Shown piece by piece: positions 8,850 through 19,992 of a stretch of DNA of 64,000 bases. The position numbers and the translations under genes are program-made. The notes under the pieces were generated by a model. It saw nothing but the letters and a program-made list of their open reading frames with translations, ran no database searches and was not told where the DNA came from. The first letter of the stretch is position 1; each line of letters opens with the position of its first letter. Source of the stretch: Metabacillus halosaccharovorans (lineage in GTDB: Bacteria > Bacillota > Bacilli > Bacillales > Bacillaceae); assembly GCF_002019635.1 (NCBI RefSeq), contig NZ_KV917371.1, positions 2,152,001 to 2,216,000 on the forward strand, written 5' to 3'.

Positions 8850-9837
8850 GGGGAATACGTTAACAGAAAGACAGGCGGAAGATGTAATGGACTTAATTAT
8901 GACAGGTGAGGCGACCCCTAGTCAGATTGCTAGTTTAGTATCTATCATGCGATTTAGAGGAGAAACTGTTGATGAACTTGTAGGGTTTACAAAATCAATG
9001 AAAAAACATATGTCCAGTTTATCGTATAAAAGTGATGTCATCGATACGTGCGGTACTGGTGGCGATGGTGCTTCTACATTTAATATATCAACTGCAGCAG
9101 CAATTGTTGTATCGTCTTTAAAGGTGAAAGTAGCAAAACACGGTAACCGGGCAGTTTCCTCAAAAAGCGGAAGTGCTGATGTTCTTGAGAAACTTGGAGT
9201 GAATATTCAGACATCAAAAGATGAAGCGTTGGAAAGTTTAGAAGAACGTCACATGAGTTTTCTCTTTGCACCAATGTTTCACTCTTCCATGAAGCACGCA
9301 GTAGCTCCAAGAAAAGAACTGGGGTTTCGTACTGTTTTTAATTTGTTAGGTCCTCTTTCTAATCCGGCCAATGCTAAACGACAGGTCATCGGCGTTTTTT
9401 CTACAGAATATGCGGAGAAAATGGCAGAAGCATTAAAGCGTTTAGGTGCTGAGCATGTCATGCTTGTAACAGGCCGTGATGGACTAGATGAAATATCGAT
9501 AACAACTGCAACAGATATTGTGGAATTAAAAAATGGCGAGATTAAGAGATATGTTCTTAAACCTGAAGATGTAGGGTTAAATAGTGGTATTATAGATGAA
9601 ATTCAAGTGTCTAATGCAGAAGAAAGTGCGTTGTTAATCGAACAAATCCTAAAAGGAGAAGGACCAGTTAGTGCCGAGAATATAGTTGCCCTTAATGCCG
9701 GTGCAGCACTATATGTCGCTAATCAAGTCCCTACATTAGATATGGGTGTTATTTTAGCGAAGGAAGCAATAAAAAATGGTTCTGCATACAATCAATTAAG
9801 ATCATTACGTCATCAGCAGGAGGAGCATTATGCTTGA
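8821..9837 (+). CDS. trpD: Anthranilate phosphoribosyltransferase
   Basis: Joins anthranilate to PRPP, second step of tryptophan synthesis. 338 residues. The PRPP-binding [17 protein letters not shown] is at about 75-91 and KHGNRAVSS follows. ATG 8821 is preferred, with AAAGGAGG (8804-8811) nine nt upstream; the adjacent GTG 8818 is possible. It starts inside trpE and its end overlaps trpC by 8 nt, so the operon is tightly coupled. Confidence 0.96.
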   Translation: MKELLAKCIEGNTLTERQAEDVMDLIMTGEATPSQIASLVSIMRFRGETVDELVGFTKSMKKHMSSLSYKSDVIDTCGTGGDGASTFNISTAAAIVVSSLKVKVAKHGNRAVSSKSGSADVLEKLGVNIQTSKDEALESLEERHMSFLFAPMFHSSMKHAVAPRKELGFRTVFNLLGPLSNPANAKRQVIGVFSTEYAEKMAEALKRLGAEHVMLVTGRDGLDEISITTATDIVELKNGEIKRYVLKPEDVGLNSGIIDEIQVSNAEESALLIEQILKGEGPVSAENIVALNAGAALYVANQVPTLDMGVILAKEAIKNGSAYNQLRSLRHQQEEHYA

Positions 9838-10594
9838 ACAAATTCTTGAAACAAAAAAAGAGGAAATTAAACAGTTAATCATACCGGAAAATGAAGGACT
9901 GCCACATCGTTCTTTTTTACAGGCTTTAACCAAACCGAATCGTAGATTAGCATTGATTGCTGAAGTGAAAAAAGCATCACCTTCAAAAGGATTAATTAAA
10001 CCTGATTTCCATCCGGTTACCATTGCAAAAGCATATGAACGAGGAGGAGCGGATTGTTTATCCGTTCTTACCGATACCCCATATTTTCAAGGGAAAAAAG
10101 AATACCTTACAGAAGTGAAAAAAGCTGTGAATTTACCTGTCTTAAGAAAGGACTTTATTATTAACTCTAAACAAATAATCGAGGCAAAGCACATCGGTGC
10201 AGATGCTGTATTGTTAATAGGTGAAGCACTAGAGCCGGCTTTATTAAAAGAATTATATATCCATGCAGAGGAAAGTGGACTGGACGTTCTTGTGGAAGTA
10301 CATGATCAACATCATCTTGAACAGGTTTTGAAGGTAATTAAGCCAAAAATTCTTGGGGTTAATAACCGAAATTTGAAAACATTTGAAACGAATATTCATC
10401 AACTAAGTCGAATGATTTCATCTATTCCACAAGATACACTTCTTGTTAGTGAAAGTGGTATTTACACAAATAATGATTTGGACTTGGTCCAACAATTTGG
10501 GGCGAATGCTGTTTTGGTCGGTGAATCATTAATGAGAAAAGAGGATCAAACAATCGCTATAAAAGAATTATTCGGAGAGCCTGTTTATGAATAA
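9830..10594 (+). CDS. trpC: Indole-3-glycerol phosphate synthase
   Basis: Closes the indole ring from CdRP with loss of CO2 and water. 254 residues, a stand-alone (beta/alpha)8 barrel not fused to Trp[12 protein letters not shown] carries the catalytic lysine segment; [20 protein letters not shown] and VSESGI follow in family order. It overlaps trpD upstream and trpF downstream by 8 nt each. Confidence 0.96.
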   Translation: MLEQILETKKEEIKQLIIPENEGLPHRSFLQALTKPNRRLALIAEVKKASPSKGLIKPDFHPVTIAKAYERGGADCLSVLTDTPYFQGKKEYLTEVKKAVNLPVLRKDFIINSKQIIEAKHIGADAVLLIGEALEPALLKELYIHAEESGLDVLVEVHDQHHLEQVLKVIKPKILGVNNRNLKTFETNIHQLSRMISSIPQDTLLVSESGIYTNNDLDLVQQFGANAVLVGESLMRKEDQTIAIKELFGEPVYE

Positions 10595-11240
10595 ACCTGT
10601 TATCAAGTTTTGCGGCGTTCAAAGTCTAAATGATCTTAAAGTGGTCTGTCATTCACTTGCTGATTATATTGGATTTATATTTGCTGAAAGCAAGAGAAAG
10701 GTCGATCCATTATTAGTTGCAGAATGGTTAAAGGAAGTAGACACAACAAAGAAAGTTGTCGCAGTCTTTGTAAATCCTACTGATGAAGAAATTGAGAACG
10801 TTTTGAAACATGTGCCTGTTGATGTTATTCAATTTCATGGTAACGAAACAATTGATCAAATCAGACGCATTGGTCATTCCTTCGATGGTCAACTTTGGAA
10901 GGCACTTCATCATCATGACAAAACAATAGACGAGATGGAGCATTATCATTCGGTTATTGATGGTTTTGTTATTGACTCTAGAACGAAGGGTCAGTGGGGT
11001 GGAACGGGTGTAAGGTTTGATTGGGATGCTGTTCCACAATACATTGATTTGACAAATCGGCTCAAAAAGCTTTGCTTGATTGCAGGTGGTGTGAATGAAA
11101 AAAATATTAGTGAATTATTATCCCTGCATCCACAAGGAATTGACTTATCCAGCGGAATTGAAATAGATCAAAAGAAGAGTAGCGAAAAGGTCAATAAGAT
11201 CGAAGAAAGGGTGTTACAGTATGTCAATATATCCAGATGA
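10587..11240 (+). CDS. trpF: Phosphoribosylanthranilate isomerase
   Basis: Isomerises N-(5'-phosphoribosyl)anthranilate to CdRP. 217 residues. The family start K-x-CG appears as KFCGVQ, with the catalytic cysteine kept but Phe where Ile is usual. VDVIQFHG and GGTGVRFDW mark the barrel strands, and [10 protein letters not shown] is the phosphate-binding loop. The catalytic aspartate lies in FVIDSRTKG. It overlaps trpC and trpB, so it is part of the single trp transcript. Confidence 0.94.
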   Translation: MNKPVIKFCGVQSLNDLKVVCHSLADYIGFIFAESKRKVDPLLVAEWLKEVDTTKKVVAVFVNPTDEEIENVLKHVPVDVIQFHGNETIDQIRRIGHSFDGQLWKALHHHDKTIDEMEHYHSVIDGFVIDSRTKGQWGGTGVRFDWDAVPQYIDLTNRLKKLCLIAGGVNEKNISELLSLHPQGIDLSSGIEIDQKKSSEKVNKIEERVLQYVNISR

Positions 11241-12417
11241 AAATGGTCGTTACGGTGATTTTGGAGGACGTTTTGTTCCGGAAACTCTTATGACACCATT
11301 AGCACAAATTGAACAAGCGCATAAAGAAGCTATGAATGATCCTGAATTTTTAGAGGAATATCATTATTTGCTAAAAGAGTATTCAGGTAGACCAACAACG
11401 GTTACTTTTGCCGGGAATGTAACCAATAAATTGGGTGGAGCAAAAATCTATCTGAAGCGTGAAGATTTAAACCATACTGGAGCACATAAAATTAATAATG
11501 CAATCGGGCAGGTTTTATTGGCTAAACGCATGGGAAAAACGAAAGTCATTGCTGAAACAGGAGCAGGACAGCATGGAGTTGCTACTGCTACAGTTGCAGC
11601 AAAGTTTGGCATGGAATGTAAGGTATTTATGGGAGAAGAAGATGTTAGACGCCAAGAGTTAAATGTGTTTAGAATGCAACTTCTAGGTGCTGAGGTAATT
11701 CCTGTAACAAGTGGAAATAAAACGTTAAAAGATGCAACAAATGAAGCTATGCGCTATTGGGTACAGCATTGTTCAGATCATTTTTATATCATAGGTTCTG
11801 TAGTAGGACCACATCCTTATCCATATATCGTTCGAGAATTTCAACGTGTGATAGGGGATGAAGCAAGGGAACAATTCTATAATATCGAGGGCTCTTTACC
11901 AACAAAGGTAGTAGCTTGTGTTGGTGGTGGGAGTAATGCGATAGGAATGTTTGCAGCTTTCTTACCGGATGAAGTTGAATTAGTAGGTGCAGAAGCAGCA
12001 GGAAAAGGTGTGGAAACTGATTTACATGCTGCTACAATCACAAAGGGGACAAGGGGTGTTCTCCACGGATCATTAACATATCTCCTGCAAGATGAATATG
12101 GTCAAATTATCGAACCATATTCAATTTCAGCGGGATTGGATTATCCAGGTATAGGACCTGAACATGCACATTTAGCAAGTACAGGGCGTGTGAAATATGA
12201 AAGTGTTACAGATCAAGAGGCACTCGATGCATTAGAGCTTCTAGCAAGAGAGGAAGGTATTTTAGCTGCAATAGAGTCAGCACATGCTCTTTCCACCGCG
12301 TTTAGTCATGCAAAGAAAATGAACCAGGACGAAAGTATATTGGTTTGTTTATCTGGAAGAGGAGACAAGGATGTTCATACATTAATGGCTCATTATAAGG
12401 AGGTTGGAAAAGCATGA
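11221..12417 (+). CDS. trpB: Tryptophan synthase beta chain
   Basis: PLP enzyme that joins indole and serine to give tryptophan, in an alpha2-beta2 complex with TrpA. 398 residues. The PLP lysine is Lys90 in [21 protein letters not shown] and the phosphate loop [10 protein letters not shown] are intact. It starts within trpF and overlaps trpA by 4 nt (ATGA). It is a TrpB1-type protein, as expected for an operon with trpA. Confidence 0.97.
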   Translation: MSIYPDENGRYGDFGGRFVPETLMTPLAQIEQAHKEAMNDPEFLEEYHYLLKEYSGRPTTVTFAGNVTNKLGGAKIYLKREDLNHTGAHKINNAIGQVLLAKRMGKTKVIAETGAGQHGVATATVAAKFGMECKVFMGEEDVRRQELNVFRMQLLGAEVIPVTSGNKTLKDATNEAMRYWVQHCSDHFYIIGSVVGPHPYPYIVREFQRVIGDEAREQFYNIEGSLPTKVVACVGGGSNAIGMFAAFLPDEVELVGAEAAGKGVETDLHAATITKGTRGVLHGSLTYLLQDEYGQIIEPYSISAGLDYPGIGPEHAHLASTGRVKYESVTDQEALDALELLAREEGILAAIESAHALSTAFSHAKKMNQDESILVCLSGRGDKDVHTLMAHYKEVGKA

Positions 12418-13217
12418 CCCTTTTTAAACAGTCGGTAAACAGCCAATTATTTATCCCGTTTATTACAGCAGGTGATCCACATTCTGATGTAACTGTTGAC
12501 TTGGCTATTGCACTTCAAGATGCCGGAGCATCAGCGATTGAGTTAGGTATCCCATATTCTGATCCAGTTGCAGACGGGCCGGTTATTCAAAAAGCATCTA
12601 GTCGTGCGTTGAAAAATGGAATGAACATTATAGAAGCAATGAAACTAGTTCCGAAAATGAGAAAAAAAGGCCTGAACATTCCAATAATACTCTTTACGTA
12701 TTATAATCCTGTGTTACAATTAAATCAGGAATCCTTTTTCGCTTTACTGCGGGAAAATACAATAGACGGTCTATTAATTCCCGATATTCCATTTGAGGAA
12801 AGTGAAGAATTAAGACAAAAATGTAAGGAACAATCTATTAATTTTATATCGTTAGTAGCTCCTACATCATCAAGTAGAATTAAGATGATTGCAGAGGCTG
12901 CAGAAGGATTTATTTATTGTGTTTCATCTTTAGGGGTAACAGGTGTTAGAAAGAATTTTGATGAATCAATAACATCGTTTCTTAGAGAAGTAAAAAGTTA
13001 CAGTTCTGTTCCTGTTGTAGTTGGTTTTGGTGTATCTTCACGCGAACAAGTAGAACAACTCTCAAACATTTGTGACGGAGTTGTAGTTGGAAGTGCTTTA
13101 GTACGAGAAATTGAACGCCTTCAAACAACTCTAATGGATAAAGAGGGGCGTCAACAAGCAATTGAAGACTTTCAACAGTTTGCCAAAACATTTGTTTTGG
13201 TCAACGAAATGAAATGA
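12414..13217 (+). CDS. trpA: Tryptophan synthase alpha chain
   Basis: Cleaves indole-3-glycerol phosphate to indole, which is channelled to TrpB. 267 residues. Catalytic Glu43 and Asp54 lie in [32 protein letters not shown] and GFGVSS are the remaining barrel motifs and phosphate site. It is the last trp enzyme in the operon; hisC begins about 100 nt downstream with no terminator between them. Confidence 0.96.
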   Translation: MTLFKQSVNSQLFIPFITAGDPHSDVTVDLAIALQDAGASAIELGIPYSDPVADGPVIQKASSRALKNGMNIIEAMKLVPKMRKKGLNIPIILFTYYNPVLQLNQESFFALLRENTIDGLLIPDIPFEESEELRQKCKEQSINFISLVAPTSSSRIKMIAEAAEGFIYCVSSLGVTGVRKNFDESITSFLREVKSYSSVPVVVGFGVSSREQVEQLSNICDGVVVGSALVREIERLQTTLMDKEGRQQAIEDFQQFAKTFVLVNEMK

Positions 13218-13316
13218 TTTTCATAGAATGATAATTTCATGATAGTAAACAATAGGGAGTGTTTAATAGGTATTTGAACTCAAATATTGTTTACTTACTT
13301 AAAAGAGGTGTTTGCT

Positions 13317-14399
13317 TTGCATGTAAAAGAACAGTTATTAAATTTAAAACCGTATCAGCCTGGTAAACCTATAGAAGAGGTAAAAAAAGAATTTAATTTA
13401 TCTAAAGTTGTAAAGCTTGCTTCAAATGAAAACCCTTATGGGTGCTCACCAAAAGCAAAACAAGCAATTATAGATGAGTTGGAGCAGTTGGCTATTTATC
13501 CTGATGGATATAGTGCTTTGCTTCGTACGAAGCTGGCTGACCATCTAGGTGTAAAAGAGGAACAATTGATCTTTGGAAATGGATCAGATGAGATTGTTCA
13601 AATAATTTGTCGTGCTCTATTAAACCAAGAAACAAACACAGTGATGGCTGCTCCAACATTTCCCCAATATAAACATAATGCTGTGATAGAAGGAGCTCAA
13701 ATTAGAGAAGTTCCATTAGTAGAGGGACATCATGACTTAGACGCAATGCTTAAGCAAATTGATGAAAAAACAACAGTTGTATGGGTATGTACACCTAATA
13801 ATCCAACGGGTACATATATAAACCGGGAAAATTTATTGGATTTCATAAATAAGGTACCTAAACATGTACTAATAGTCGTAGATGAGGCTTATTTTGAATA
13901 CGTAGTTGCAGATGATTATCCACAAACAATAGAATGGCTTAATGATTATCCAAATCTTATGATCCTGCGTACATTTTCTAAAGCGTATGGACTTGCTGCA
14001 TTACGTGTAGGTTATGGAATTGGGAATACAGAACTAATAAGAAAAATAGAACCTGCCAGAGAGCCTTTCAATACAAGCAGAGTTGCCCAGGCTGCTGCAA
14101 TAGCTGCATTAGATGATGGAGAATTTGTAGCTGAGTGTCGCGAAAAGAATAAAAAAGGCTTAAAGCAATTTTACGATTTCTGTGAAGCGCTGGGCCTTGA
14201 ATATTATCAATCAGAAGGGAACTTTATCTTAATTAACTTTAACAGAGATTCTGATGAGGTCTTTCAAGCGTTACTGAAAAAGGGATATATTGTTCGCTCA
14301 GGTAATGCTCTTGGTTTCCCAACACACTTACGTATTACAGTAGGAAATACGCAGCAAAATGAAGAAATCATTGAAGCATTAAAAGATTTTGTTCAATAA
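13317..14399 (+). CDS. hisC: Histidinol-phosphate aminotransferase
   Basis: PLP aminotransferase acting on histidinol phosphate; the Bacillus enzyme also serves the aromatic amino acids, which explains its place in the trp cluster. 360 residues. [11 protein letters not shown] near 32-42, NNPTGTY and the PLP-lysine segment [14 protein letters not shown] are intact. TTG 13317 is chosen because AGAGGTG (13304-13310) sits 6 nt upstream and the product begins [16 protein letters not shown] as in relatives. The upstream in-frame TTG 13287 lacks a ribosome site. Confidence 0.95.
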   Translation: MHVKEQLLNLKPYQPGKPIEEVKKEFNLSKVVKLASNENPYGCSPKAKQAIIDELEQLAIYPDGYSALLRTKLADHLGVKEEQLIFGNGSDEIVQIICRALLNQETNTVMAAPTFPQYKHNAVIEGAQIREVPLVEGHHDLDAMLKQIDEKTTVVWVCTPNNPTGTYINRENLLDFINKVPKHVLIVVDEAYFEYVVADDYPQTIEWLNDYPNLMILRTFSKAYGLAALRVGYGIGNTELIRKIEPAREPFNTSRVAQAAAIAALDDGEFVAECREKNKKGLKQFYDFCEALGLEYYQSEGNFILINFNRDSDEVFQALLKKGYIVRSGNALGFPTHLRITVGNTQQNEEIIEALKDFVQ

Positions 14400-14405
14400 G
14401 AATCC

Positions 14406-14454
14406 AGAGGGTACTAGTCTAAATTTAGTCTAAGCTTAGAAGTACCCTCTTTTT
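14406..14454 (+). terminator. Intrinsic terminator after hisC
   Basis: AGAGGGTACT (14406-14415) pairs with AGTACCCTCT (14441-14450), followed by TTTT. The 25-nt loop contains a smaller inverted repeat. It closes the trp-hisC transcript. Confidence 0.85.
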
Positions 14455-14516
14455 AAATGAAACATTAATTAATGAATAGCCTCATTGATGATAGGCCAAA
14501 AAAGGTGATTAGAGAA

Positions 14517-15620
14517 ATGGTAAATAAAGTTTATTTAATAGGCCTTGGGTTAATAGGAGGCTCAATAGCATTATCTATAAAACAAAAAAATCCGTCTATC
14601 CATATCATCGGTTTTGATATAAATGTTGAACAAGCTAATCTTGCCAGGAGAATAGGTGCCATTGATGAGGTATCTACAGAGCTATTTCCTGACCTTTCAA
14701 CAATTGATATGATTTTTCTTTCTACGCCAGTTCAACAAACAATAAACATTATTGAAGAACTTAAATCACAAAACCTAAAAAAAGATGTGATCGTGACAGA
14801 TGTTGGGAGTACGAAAGTAAAGATTGTAGAGTGTGCAAACAAACATCTGAATGGAAAAATAAAGTTTATAGGCGGTCATCCAATGGCCGGCTCACACAAA
14901 TCAGGAATTTTAGCAGCAAAACCACATTTGTTTGAAAATGCGTTTTACATATTAACTCCTTCTAAATATGTAACCCCCCATGATGTACAAAGCTTAAAAG
15001 ATGTCCTTGAAGGGACAAAAGCTAATTTTATTGAAATGACTCCAGAGGAACATGATGAAGTAACAGGAGTAATTAGTCATTTTCCACATATTGTTGCTGC
15101 CAGCCTGGTGTATCAAGCAAAGAATCATGAGGAGGAATTTCCACTTGTTAAGAGATTAGCTGCTGGTGGTTTTCGGGATATTACTAGGATAGCTTCAAGT
15201 AATCCTTCTATGTGGCGTGATATTTTGCTTCACAATAAAGGCCCATTATTACATTTATTTGACGAATGGATCTTAGAAATGGAACGAATAAAGGATCTTG
15301 TTGCAAAGGAAGAAGCAGAAAATCTATTTACTTATTTTCAACAAGCTAAACAATATCGTGATGGCCTTCCTGAAAAACAAAAAGGGGCAATTCCTTCCTT
15401 CTATGATTTATATGTAGATGTTCCTGATTATCCGGGAATTATTTCAGAAATTACTGGATACTTGGCGAAGGAAGAGATTAGTTTAACGAATATACGTATT
15501 ATTGAAACACGTGAAGAAATCTATGGTGTTCTAGTATTGAGCTTTCAAACTGAGAAGGACCGGGAGCTTGCTATTAAATGTATTAATAAATACTCTTCTT
15601 ATGAAACGTTTATGATGTAA
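14517..15620 (+). CDS. tyrA: Prephenate dehydrogenase
   Basis: NAD-dependent oxidative decarboxylation of prephenate to 4-hydroxyphenylpyruvate, the tyrosine branch. About 367 residues. The Rossmann motif GLGLIGGS is at 9-16. GGHPMAGSHKSG and the segment AAGGFRDITRIASS form the catalytic domain. A C-terminal ACT domain (from YVDVPDYPG) probably binds the feedback amino acid. ATG 14517 follows AAAGGTGAT with good spacing; the upstream in-frame ATG 14472 has no ribosome site. It sits after the hisC terminator, so it may have its own promoter. Confidence 0.93.
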   Translation: MVNKVYLIGLGLIGGSIALSIKQKNPSIHIIGFDINVEQANLARRIGAIDEVSTELFPDLSTIDMIFLSTPVQQTINIIEELKSQNLKKDVIVTDVGSTKVKIVECANKHLNGKIKFIGGHPMAGSHKSGILAAKPHLFENAFYILTPSKYVTPHDVQSLKDVLEGTKANFIEMTPEEHDEVTGVISHFPHIVAASLVYQAKNHEEEFPLVKRLAAGGFRDITRIASSNPSMWRDILLHNKGPLLHLFDEWILEMERIKDLVAKEEAENLFTYFQQAKQYRDGLPEKQKGAIPSFYDLYVDVPDYPGIISEITGYLAKEEISLTNIRIIETREEIYGVLVLSFQTEKDRELAIKCINKYSSYETFMM

Positions 15621-15662
15621 CAAGTTAAAATATCCAATAGGAAGAATGGATGAGGTGGAGTC

Positions 15663-16958
15663 ATGGTAGAGACAAAAAAACTATCGAAGATCAATCAGCT
15701 TACAGGCACAATCGAGATTCCTGGTGATAAATCTATATCTCATCGTGCTGTTATGTTTGGATCGATAGCAAATGGTAAAACAGAAATATCCAACTTTTTA
15801 ATGGGAGCCGATTGCCTAAGTACGGTTTCGTGCTTTAAAAAAATGGGAGTAGCAATTGATATTCAAGAAGGACATGTAACTGTTGAAGGAAATGGTTTTG
15901 ATGGCTTAAAGGAACCTTCAGATATATTGGATGTTGGAAATTCAGGTACAACAACCAGATTAATGATGGGAATATTAGCAGGAGCACCTTTTCATTCGTG
16001 TATTATAGGTGATGAATCCATCGCTAAAAGACCAATGTCCCGTGTAACAAACCCACTAAGAATGATGGGAGCAAAAATTGATGGGAGAGAAGATGGTCAG
16101 TATACACCACTATCTGTTAGAGGGGGAAACTTGCAAGCAATACATTACCATTCACCAGTTGCAAGTGCTCAGGTAAAATCAGCCATATTGTTAGCTGGTT
16201 TAAATACTAAAAATGAGGAAACAACGGTAACTGAACCTCATAAATCCAGGGATCATACTGAAAGAATGCTAAGAGCGTTTGGTGTAGACGTGAAGGAAGA
16301 CGAAAACTCTGCTTCAATTATTGGCGGACAAAGCCTACAAGCAACAAATATATTTGTACCAGGTGATATTTCTTCTGCTGCCTTTTTTCTTGTCGCTGGA
16401 GCCATTGTTCCAAATAGTGAAATTTTATTAAAAAATGTTGGCATTAATCCAACAAGAACCGGCATTTTGGATGTTCTGGAACAAATGGGTGCTTCAATTG
16501 AAATTACACCAAAAGAAGGTCACACTTTTGAACCTGTAGCTGACATTGTTATAAGAACTTCTTCATTAAAAGGTACGACAATTAGTGGAGACCTTATTCC
16601 TAAATTAATTGATGAAATACCAGTAATTGCTTTATTAGCTTCACAGGCTGAAGGAGACACCATCATTAGGGATGCGAGTGAATTAAAAGTTAAAGAAACA
16701 AATAGAATTGATACGGTTGTTGGTGAATTGAAGAAAATTGGTGCCTCAATTCAAGCAACTGACGATGGAATGATTATTAGCGGTAAAACTAAACTAACAG
16801 GAAATGCTAAAGTATCCAGTCATGGTGATCACCGAATTGGCATGATGCTTGCAATTGCATCGTGTATTACGGAAGAACCAATTGAATTGGAAAGTGTGGA
16901 TGCAATTGATGTTTCGTACCCTACATTTTTTGAACATTTAGATTCATTAGCAAAATAA
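15663..16958 (+). CDS. aroA: 3-phosphoshikimate 1-carboxyvinyltransferase (EPSP synthase)
   Basis: Transfers enolpyruvyl from PEP to shikimate-3-phosphate, the step before chorismate synthase (called aroE in B. subtilis). 431 residues. [10 protein letters not shown] near 20-29, the PEP-binding [10 protein letters not shown] and the late segment HGDHRIGMM are intact. It resembles the Gram-positive type of EPSP synthase. Ribosome site GAGGTGGAG lies before ATG 15663. It is the last aromatic gene of the supraoperon and a terminator follows at once. Confidence 0.96.
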   Translation: MVETKKLSKINQLTGTIEIPGDKSISHRAVMFGSIANGKTEISNFLMGADCLSTVSCFKKMGVAIDIQEGHVTVEGNGFDGLKEPSDILDVGNSGTTTRLMMGILAGAPFHSCIIGDESIAKRPMSRVTNPLRMMGAKIDGREDGQYTPLSVRGGNLQAIHYHSPVASAQVKSAILLAGLNTKNEETTVTEPHKSRDHTERMLRAFGVDVKEDENSASIIGGQSLQATNIFVPGDISSAAFFLVAGAIVPNSEILLKNVGINPTRTGILDVLEQMGASIEITPKEGHTFEPVADIVIRTSSLKGTTISGDLIPKLIDEIPVIALLASQAEGDTIIRDASELKVKETNRIDTVVGELKKIGASIQATDDGMIISGKTKLTGNAKVSSHGDHRIGMMLAIASCITEEPIELESVDAIDVSYPTFFEHLDSLAK

Positions 16959-16963
16959 TAAAA

Positions 16964-16998
16964 AGGCCTTTCACATTTTAAGTGAAAGGCCTATTTGA
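16964..16998. terminator. Terminator after aroA
   Basis: AGGCCTTTCAC (16964-16974) pairs perfectly with GTGAAAGGCCT (16982-16992), with loop ATTTTAA. T-runs are short on both strands (ATTTG on plus, TTTTATTATTTTG on minus). Confidence 0.8.
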
Positions 16999-17099
16999 AC
17001 ATAAATTATCCCCATCTGGCAAACCCCATAGTTATGACATAAATATTCGTCTTTCATCATAGCTTGTCTTAAGAGGTTGAAAGGAGGGGACTTAAGATT

Positions 17100-18017
17100 A
17101 TGTGTTATATTATGGACAAAGTCGGTATACTGAAGAGTGATCGTATTGAACAGACCACACTACTAGTAAACCAAAATAAAATTGAATTTATGCGGCAGTC
17201 GATGGATAATATCAAGTTTATGAGGATGGATTTAAGTTCGTATCTGATTACCCCTGGCTATGTTATGCTCGATTTTTCTCTTCATTCATTACTTCCTTTT
17301 CAAGACTTTAAACAACAAATCATACGGTATTTAAAAAAAGGCTGTACTTCTCTTTTAACAGTTGTCGACATTAAGTATGAAAAAGAGTTAGTATCAAATG
17401 TGAAAAAAAGAAGACATTTAATGATTAATTCCCCGATTGATTATTTTATGGCAGTTAAACTTTCGTTAAAAAGTTTAAATCAATCTGTGCTGAGAAAATG
17501 CAAGCAACAACAAGTTTCAATTGTTTTTGTTGAAATAAACAAGGATGATAGACTGGATTTAACTTCCTGGGGGTGGATAAGAGATGCGATGTTTTCAAAT
17601 CCGATAACTCTTATTCCATTCACGAGTGATGAGTCGTTGTCTCCATTTAAAAAAAATAGACTGTTACAGGAATGGAATCGGATCGTTAGAGAGCATCGAA
17701 TTTCCTCATTATATGAATTTCTAGAAGAAGGAACACCTCTTTCAAAAGAAATACTAATGAAATTAGGCATTTATCCGGTTAAAGGAGATATTCGAGTAGG
17801 TAATAAATTGAATTATAACTTGTACAAACTAGAGGAACTTAAATACCATATAGATGGGAAACCAATTATTCAACATAATGAAATCTCACCTACCTTTACT
17901 TCTCATAATGGCAAGCTTATAAATATTAATGGCAATATTTTATTTCTCCCTGGAAAAGGAGAGGAATGTTTTATTTCCATTTCAGGTCGTTTTATACCAC
18001 AATCAGCTTCATTTTGA
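17100..18017 (+). CDS. Amidohydrolase-like protein lacking metal ligands
   Basis: 305 residues; I do not recognise it as a named gene and it is not in the B. subtilis order at this place. The N-terminus follows the amidohydrolase layout: a beta-sandwich start (TTLLVNQNKIEFM), then YLITPGYVMLDFSLHS where active members have PGFIDxHxH, then KKGCTSLLTVV like the GxTT strand. The C-terminus has LGIYPVKGDIRVGNKLN, like the usual LGI-x-KG-x-I-x-VG segment. The HxH metal motif is replaced by D-x-S and no later zinc ligands stand out, so it is probably inactive or has a new role. It is about 100 residues shorter than typical members. Ribosome site AAGGAGGGG lies before ATG 17100. Confidence 0.6.
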   Translation: MCYIMDKVGILKSDRIEQTTLLVNQNKIEFMRQSMDNIKFMRMDLSSYLITPGYVMLDFSLHSLLPFQDFKQQIIRYLKKGCTSLLTVVDIKYEKELVSNVKKRRHLMINSPIDYFMAVKLSLKSLNQSVLRKCKQQQVSIVFVEINKDDRLDLTSWGWIRDAMFSNPITLIPFTSDESLSPFKKNRLLQEWNRIVREHRISSLYEFLEEGTPLSKEILMKLGIYPVKGDIRVGNKLNYNLYKLEELKYHIDGKPIIQHNEISPTFTSHNGKLININGNILFLPGKGEECFISISGRFIPQSASF

Positions 18018-18041
18018 TGTATGATATAGACAGAATATAAT
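18014..18041 (+). promoter_or_regulatory. Sigma-A promoter for ypiA
   Basis: TTGATG (18014-18019), a 16-nt spacer and TATAAT (18036-18041) lie about 47 nt before the ypiA start and overlap the stop codon of the preceding gene. This gives ypiA-ypiB their own transcript. Confidence 0.65.
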
Positions 18042-18088
18042 ATAGCTAGAGAACATAAAACCAGTTATGGTTAAGGAAAGGATCGTTT

Positions 18089-19357
18089 ATGTTTAATCAA
18101 GTATTAAATGAAGCAATAAACCTCGTAAATAAAGGAGAAACAGAAGAAGGACTGACTCTTTTAGAAAACATAACACCTACATTACATGATGAAGAAAAGC
18201 TTCAATTAGCAGATCAGTATTATCAGTGGGGTATAATTGATAAAGCACATGAAATAATTGAAGAACTTCATTTCCTATACCCTGATGAAATTCAAATCAC
18301 TTTATTTTTAGCAGAGCTTAAGATTGATTTGGAAAATGAAGAAGAAGCGATAGAACTTTTAAACATGGTTTCTAAAGAACATGAATCATATCCACATGCT
18401 TTACTCTTATTAGCAGACTTATATCAAATGCAGGGTTTGCCAGAGGTGAGTGAGCAAAAATTAAAAGAGGCAAAAGAAATATTACCCCAGGAACCGGTAC
18501 TTGACTTTGCATTAGGGGAGCTCTATTTTCATCAGGGACAGTATAAACATGCTATTTCATATTATCAGGGTCTTTTAGAAGAACATGACCTGATTTCCGG
18601 CGTTAATTTGCATCAAAGAATGGCAGAATGCTTAAGTGCAAATGGACAGTTTGAAGAAGCACTTGATCATTATAAGCAAACAATTGAGTCTCAAGAAGAT
18701 GCTGATACACTGTTTGGTTATGGATTTACCGCCTATCAAGGGGGGTTCTACAAAACAGCTATACAACAATTCCTAACCTTAAAAGAAGCGGATCCTTACT
18801 ATACTTCCTTTTATCTATACTTAGCAAAGGCATATGAACAAGAAGGTCTTTTAGAAGAAAGTCTTGAGACAGTTCAAGAAGGTATAAAGGTAGATGAATA
18901 CAATAAGGACTTATACTTATTTGGAGGAAAGATAGCGATAAAAGTTGGGCAAATTCCAACTGCAGAGAATTTATTACGTGAGTCACTGGCAATAGATCCT
19001 GGTCATATCGAAGCTGCGATAACCTTATCCCATGTTTTCCTTCAGGATGAACGATATGATGATGTGGTTGATCTTATTACCGAAATTAAAAGATATGGTG
19101 AAGATGATCCGCAATTTGAGTGGAATTTAGCCAGAGCTTATCATCAAAAAGAAGAATATACACAGGCATTAAAACATTATGACCTTGCATATACTTCTTT
19201 CAAGGATCAACGAGATTTCTTACATGAATACGGTTATTTCTTGTTAGAAGAAGGAAGAAGACAGCAAGCGAAGGAAGTTTTTCAAGAAATCCTTAAACAA
19301 GACCCATCAAATGTCGAAATCGATGAGATTTTGCTACAATTAGAAGATGAATTTTAA
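18089..19357 (+). CDS. ypiA: TPR repeat protein YpiA
   Basis: 422-residue soluble protein made almost wholly of tetratricopeptide repeats; repeat pairs are visible at intervals of about 34 residues (for example ALLLLADLYQMQGLPEVSEQ and LDFALGELYFHQGQYKHAIS). Strongly acidic. TPR proteins act as protein-binding scaffolds, and no enzymatic motif is present. It is co-directional with ypiB, about 80 nt downstream, as in B. subtilis. I infer a shared role with YpiB but the sequence does not show what it binds. Confidence 0.88.
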   Translation: MFNQVLNEAINLVNKGETEEGLTLLENITPTLHDEEKLQLADQYYQWGIIDKAHEIIEELHFLYPDEIQITLFLAELKIDLENEEEAIELLNMVSKEHESYPHALLLLADLYQMQGLPEVSEQKLKEAKEILPQEPVLDFALGELYFHQGQYKHAISYYQGLLEEHDLISGVNLHQRMAECLSANGQFEEALDHYKQTIESQEDADTLFGYGFTAYQGGFYKTAIQQFLTLKEADPYYTSFYLYLAKAYEQEGLLEESLETVQEGIKVDEYNKDLYLFGGKIAIKVGQIPTAENLLRESLAIDPGHIEAAITLSHVFLQDERYDDVVDLITEIKRYGEDDPQFEWNLARAYHQKEEYTQALKHYDLAYTSFKDQRDFLHEYGYFLLEEGRRQQAKEVFQEILKQDPSNVEIDEILLQLEDEF

Positions 19358-19438
19358 TGGAAAAGAGAAGGATTTTATTTTTATTTTGTGGAATTATCAA
19401 AGTAAGAATATACTCGATATTGCAGAGGAGGGAATAGT

Positions 19439-19984
19439 ATGGTGGCCCCTGTATCTGTCCATGAAAAGAAAGACTTCATCAGGTGGTTTCTAAACCATTA
19501 TCAATTAAAAAGAAGAGAATGCGTATGGATATTAAATTATCTAATGAGTCATGACACTCTAATGGAAAAGGTACATTTTGTCGAGCAGGCTCAATATTGC
19601 CCAAGAGGAATTATTATGTCCACGCATTGTGTTGAAGAAGTTCCATTCCGCTTTTATAAAGAAAATGTGATGACGACAGATGCTGAGAAGTCTTTTCATG
19701 ATATAAGACTAAATAAAGACGAAGAGCTTTTTATTCAGCTTAATTTCAGGTCAGCTTATCAGTCGCCACAATATGCTGCAGTTCTCGAATCAAATCCTTT
19801 CATGCCGGAACATTTGAATGAAAATGAAAAAGATAAAGAAATAGCAGAACAAATTCTTGATTACTCTATCCAGCGTTTTCAAAAAGAAAAGCTTCTACAT
19901 TTAATTGATCAAGCACTTGACCAACAAGATAAAGAAATGTTTCAAACGTTAACACATCAATTAAAGCAATTAAAAGAAAAATAA
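19439..19984 (+). CDS. ypiB: YpiB/ReoY family protein (UPF0302 plus IDEAL domain)
   Basis: 181 residues. The N-terminal UPF0302 domain includes [22 protein letters not shown] and [10 protein letters not shown]-terminal IDEAL-type helix pair carries [17 protein letters not shown]. The Listeria homologue ReoY acts with ReoM to control ClpCP-dependent degradation of MurA, linking peptidoglycan synthesis to PASTA-kinase signalling. A like role is plausible here but inferred from the family. Ribosome site GAGGAGGGA lies before ATG 19439. A large hairpin follows the gene. Confidence 0.88.
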   Translation: MVAPVSVHEKKDFIRWFLNHYQLKRRECVWILNYLMSHDTLMEKVHFVEQAQYCPRGIIMSTHCVEEVPFRFYKENVMTTDAEKSFHDIRLNKDEELFIQLNFRSAYQSPQYAAVLESNPFMPEHLNENEKDKEIAEQILDYSIQRFQKEKLLHLIDQALDQQDKEMFQTLTHQLKQLKEK

Positions 19985-19992
19985 TCCATATA

